A stretch of DNA of 64,000 bases from Variovorax sp. DXTD-1. Its GTDB lineage: Bacteria; Pseudomonadota; Gammaproteobacteria; Burkholderiales; Burkholderiaceae_C. Under the pieces are notes generated by a model that saw only the letters and a list, made by a program, of their open reading frames with translations, did not search any database and was not told the DNA's origin. This document shows, piece after piece, positions 62,537 through 64,000 of the stretch (position 1 is its first letter; each line of letters opens with the position of its first letter). The stretch lies in contig NZ_RWKH01000021.1 in the NCBI RefSeq assembly GCF_003984625.1, positions 1 through 64,000 on the forward strand, written 5' to 3'. The position numbers were made by a program, and so were the translations under genes.

Positions 62537-64000
62537 GACGGCAGCAGCGCAGCCAGCGTCTGCAGCGTGTCGGCCTCCGCCACCGGCTTGTCCTCGCGCC
62601 AGCGCAGCATGCGCGGAAAGCGCACCGCAATGCCGCTCTTGTGGCGCGTGCTGCGCGCGATGCCCTCGAAGCCGAGCTCGAACACAAGGGTGGGCTCCAC
62701 GCTGCGCACCGGACCGAAACTTTCCACCGTGGTCTTGCGGATGATCGCGTCCACCCGCGCCATTTCGGCATCGGTCAGGCCCGAATAGGCTTTTGCAAAG
62801 GGCACGAGCTTTCGGTCTTGCTGTTCGGGCGGACCGTCCCACACGGCAAAGGTGTAGTCGCTGTAGAGGCTGGCGCGCCTGCCGTGGCCGCGCTGCGCGT
62901 AGATGAGCACGGCGTCGATGCTGAGCGGGTCGATCTTCCACTTCCACCATACGCCCACGTCCTTGGTGCGGCCCACGCCGTACTGCGCATCGCGGCGCTT
63001 GAGCATCATGCCTTCCACACCCATGCTGCGCGCGGCTTCGCGCTGGCGCGCCAGGTCGTTCCACTCATTGCCGGTGAGCATCGGGCTCGGCAGCAGCGAC
63101 GGGTGCTGCATGCGCGTGACAAGCTCGTCGAGCAGCGCGCGGCGCTCCCCTTGCGGCAGCGCGCGCAGGTCGCGGCCTTCCCATTCGAGAAGGTCATAGG
63201 CCAACAGCACCACCGGTATTTCGCGCAACAGCTTCGTGCCCAGGGTCTTGCGGCCGATGCGCTTTTGCAGTTCCGCAAAGGGCTGCACCTTGTCCTCGCG
63301 CCAGACGGCAATCTCGCCGTCGAGCACCGTGCCGTCGGGCAGCGCCTCGCCGAGCACGGCAAGTTCGGGAAAGCGCTCGGTCACCAGCTCTTCGCCGCGC
63401 GACCACAACCAGACCGCACCCGCGCGCTTCACCAGTTGCGCGCGGATGCCGTCCCACTTCCATTCGACGATCCAGTCGGCCGGTGGGCCGATTGCCGCAT
63501 CGAACTGCTGCAGCGGCAAGTTGAACGCGTGCGCAAGAAAGAAGGGATACGGTTGCCCGCTGGTCTTTTGCACCTGCTCCGCGCCCGACTCCGGCGCGAT
63601 GAGCGCGCGGTAGTCATCGGCTCCTGGCCGGCCGCCGATGTGGGTGTAGCCCATGAGCCGCTGCGCCACCCGCTTGGGGTCGATGCCTCCCACGGCCGCG
63701 AGCGCCTGCGTGACCTGCAGCTTCGAGACGCCCACGCGAAAGGCGCCGGTGATGAGCTTGAAGTACACCAGCCGCTCTTCGGCCGCAAGCTGGCGCCACT
63801 GCGCACGCAGCCGGACGGGCAGTTCGTCGGGCGCGGACTTGCCGGCTTCGCGCAGCGGCAGCAGGTGCTCCTCGACCCAGCGCGCCAGGCCAAGGTCGTG
63901 CGCCTCGGTGGGCGGCGGCAATAGCAGCGCGATGGTTTCCGCAAGATCGCCGACCGCCTCGTAGCTCTCGTCGAACAGCCATTCAGGAAGACCCGCCGCT
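62533..64000 (-). CDS. ATP-dependent DNA ligase, N-terminus beyond the window
   Basis: The frame is open to the right edge, so the true start lies beyond 64000. At least 488 residues are visible, starting with [19 protein letters not shown]. The nucleotidyl-transferase lysine is in [21 protein letters not shown] and [12 protein letters not shown] are further ligase motifs, followed by the OB-fold domain. It belongs to the ligases paired with a DEXH helicase, PdeM and a predicted exonuclease in proteobacteria. A TTG at 63921 is in frame but too far inside the conserved N-terminal domain. Confidence 0.92.
   Translation of the reverse strand, partial: AAGLPEWLFDESYEAVGDLAETIALLLPPPTEAHDLGLARWVEEHLLPLREAGKSAPDELPVRLRAQWRQLAAEERLVYFKLITGAFRVGVSKLQVTQALAAVGGIDPKRVAQRLMGYTHIGGRPGADDYRALIAPESGAEQVQKTSGQPYPFFLAHAFNLPLQQFDAAIGPPADWIVEWKWDGIRAQLVKRAGAVWLWSRGEELVTERFPELAVLGEALPDGTVLDGEIAVWREDKVQPFAELQKRIGRKTLGTKLLREIPVVLLAYDLLEWEGRDLRALPQGERRALLDELVTRMQHPSLLPSPMLTGNEWNDLARQREAARSMGVEGMMLKRRDAQYGVGRTKDVGVWWKWKIDPLSIDAVLIYAQRGHGRRASLYSDYTFAVWDGPPEQQDRKLVPFAKAYSGLTDAEMARVDAIIRKTTVESFGPVRSVEPTLVFELGFEGIARSTRHKSGIAVRFPRMLRWREDKPVAEADTLQTLAALLPS

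Overview
The window reads as a chromosomal segment of a high-GC betaproteobacterium of the family Comamonadaceae, most likely Variovorax or a close relative. The evidence is very GC-rich coding with strong third-position bias, gene neighbourhoods typical of that family (divergent putA and Lrp regulator, yggS-pilT-pilU, yraN-diaA-dolP beside rsmI, a TTT-type substrate-binding protein, an AcrAB-OprM-like pump), and family-typical intergenic palindromes. This is inferred from the sequence alone.

Layout. 1-11345 is core metabolism: a wax-ester-synthase-like acyltransferase, an S9 oligopeptidase coupled to arginase, a lipoprotein, a P-loop kinase, glutamate dehydrogenase, and bifunctional PutA with a divergent Lrp/AsnC regulator. 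Proline, arginine and glutamate catabolism are therefore clustered.

11346-21917 is the most interesting part. A lone VirD4-type coupling protein is followed, on the same strand, by a tandemly duplicated beta-propeller lipoprotein cassette with remnant effector leaders, a 620-residue effector-like protein that has lost its C-terminus, two paralogous four-helix membrane proteins, and an 880-residue protein. The C-terminus of the last resembles the XVIPCD secretion signal of the bacteria-killing Xanthomonadales-type T4SS. I read it as an effector/immunity array recruited by an orphan coupling protein.

21918-34467 returns to core functions: yggS/pilT/pilU, an oxidoreductase, the yra cluster with rsmI, GST, azoreductase/LysR, and an RpiR-controlled M20 peptidase plus solute receptor.

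34468-45786 is a second accessory block. It holds an XRE regulator beside four 15-bp iterons, an ImmA/IrrE protease, several broken genes (a methyltransferase, a frameshifted YHYH protein and an hsdM relic), an OLD-like ATPase and a type III-like restriction-modification pair. It abuts the 3' end of a somewhat degenerate tRNA-Arg(CCG) gene. No integrase is visible.

45902-64000 is core again: a TetR-controlled RND efflux operon with an AcrR-like operator, cytochrome c5, a hydrolase cluster, LemA with two TPM proteins, PdeM, thioredoxin 2, and a DEXH helicase coupled to an ATP-dependent DNA ligase that runs off the right edge. A dispersed palindromic repeat occurs once between genes and once in frame inside the helicase gene.
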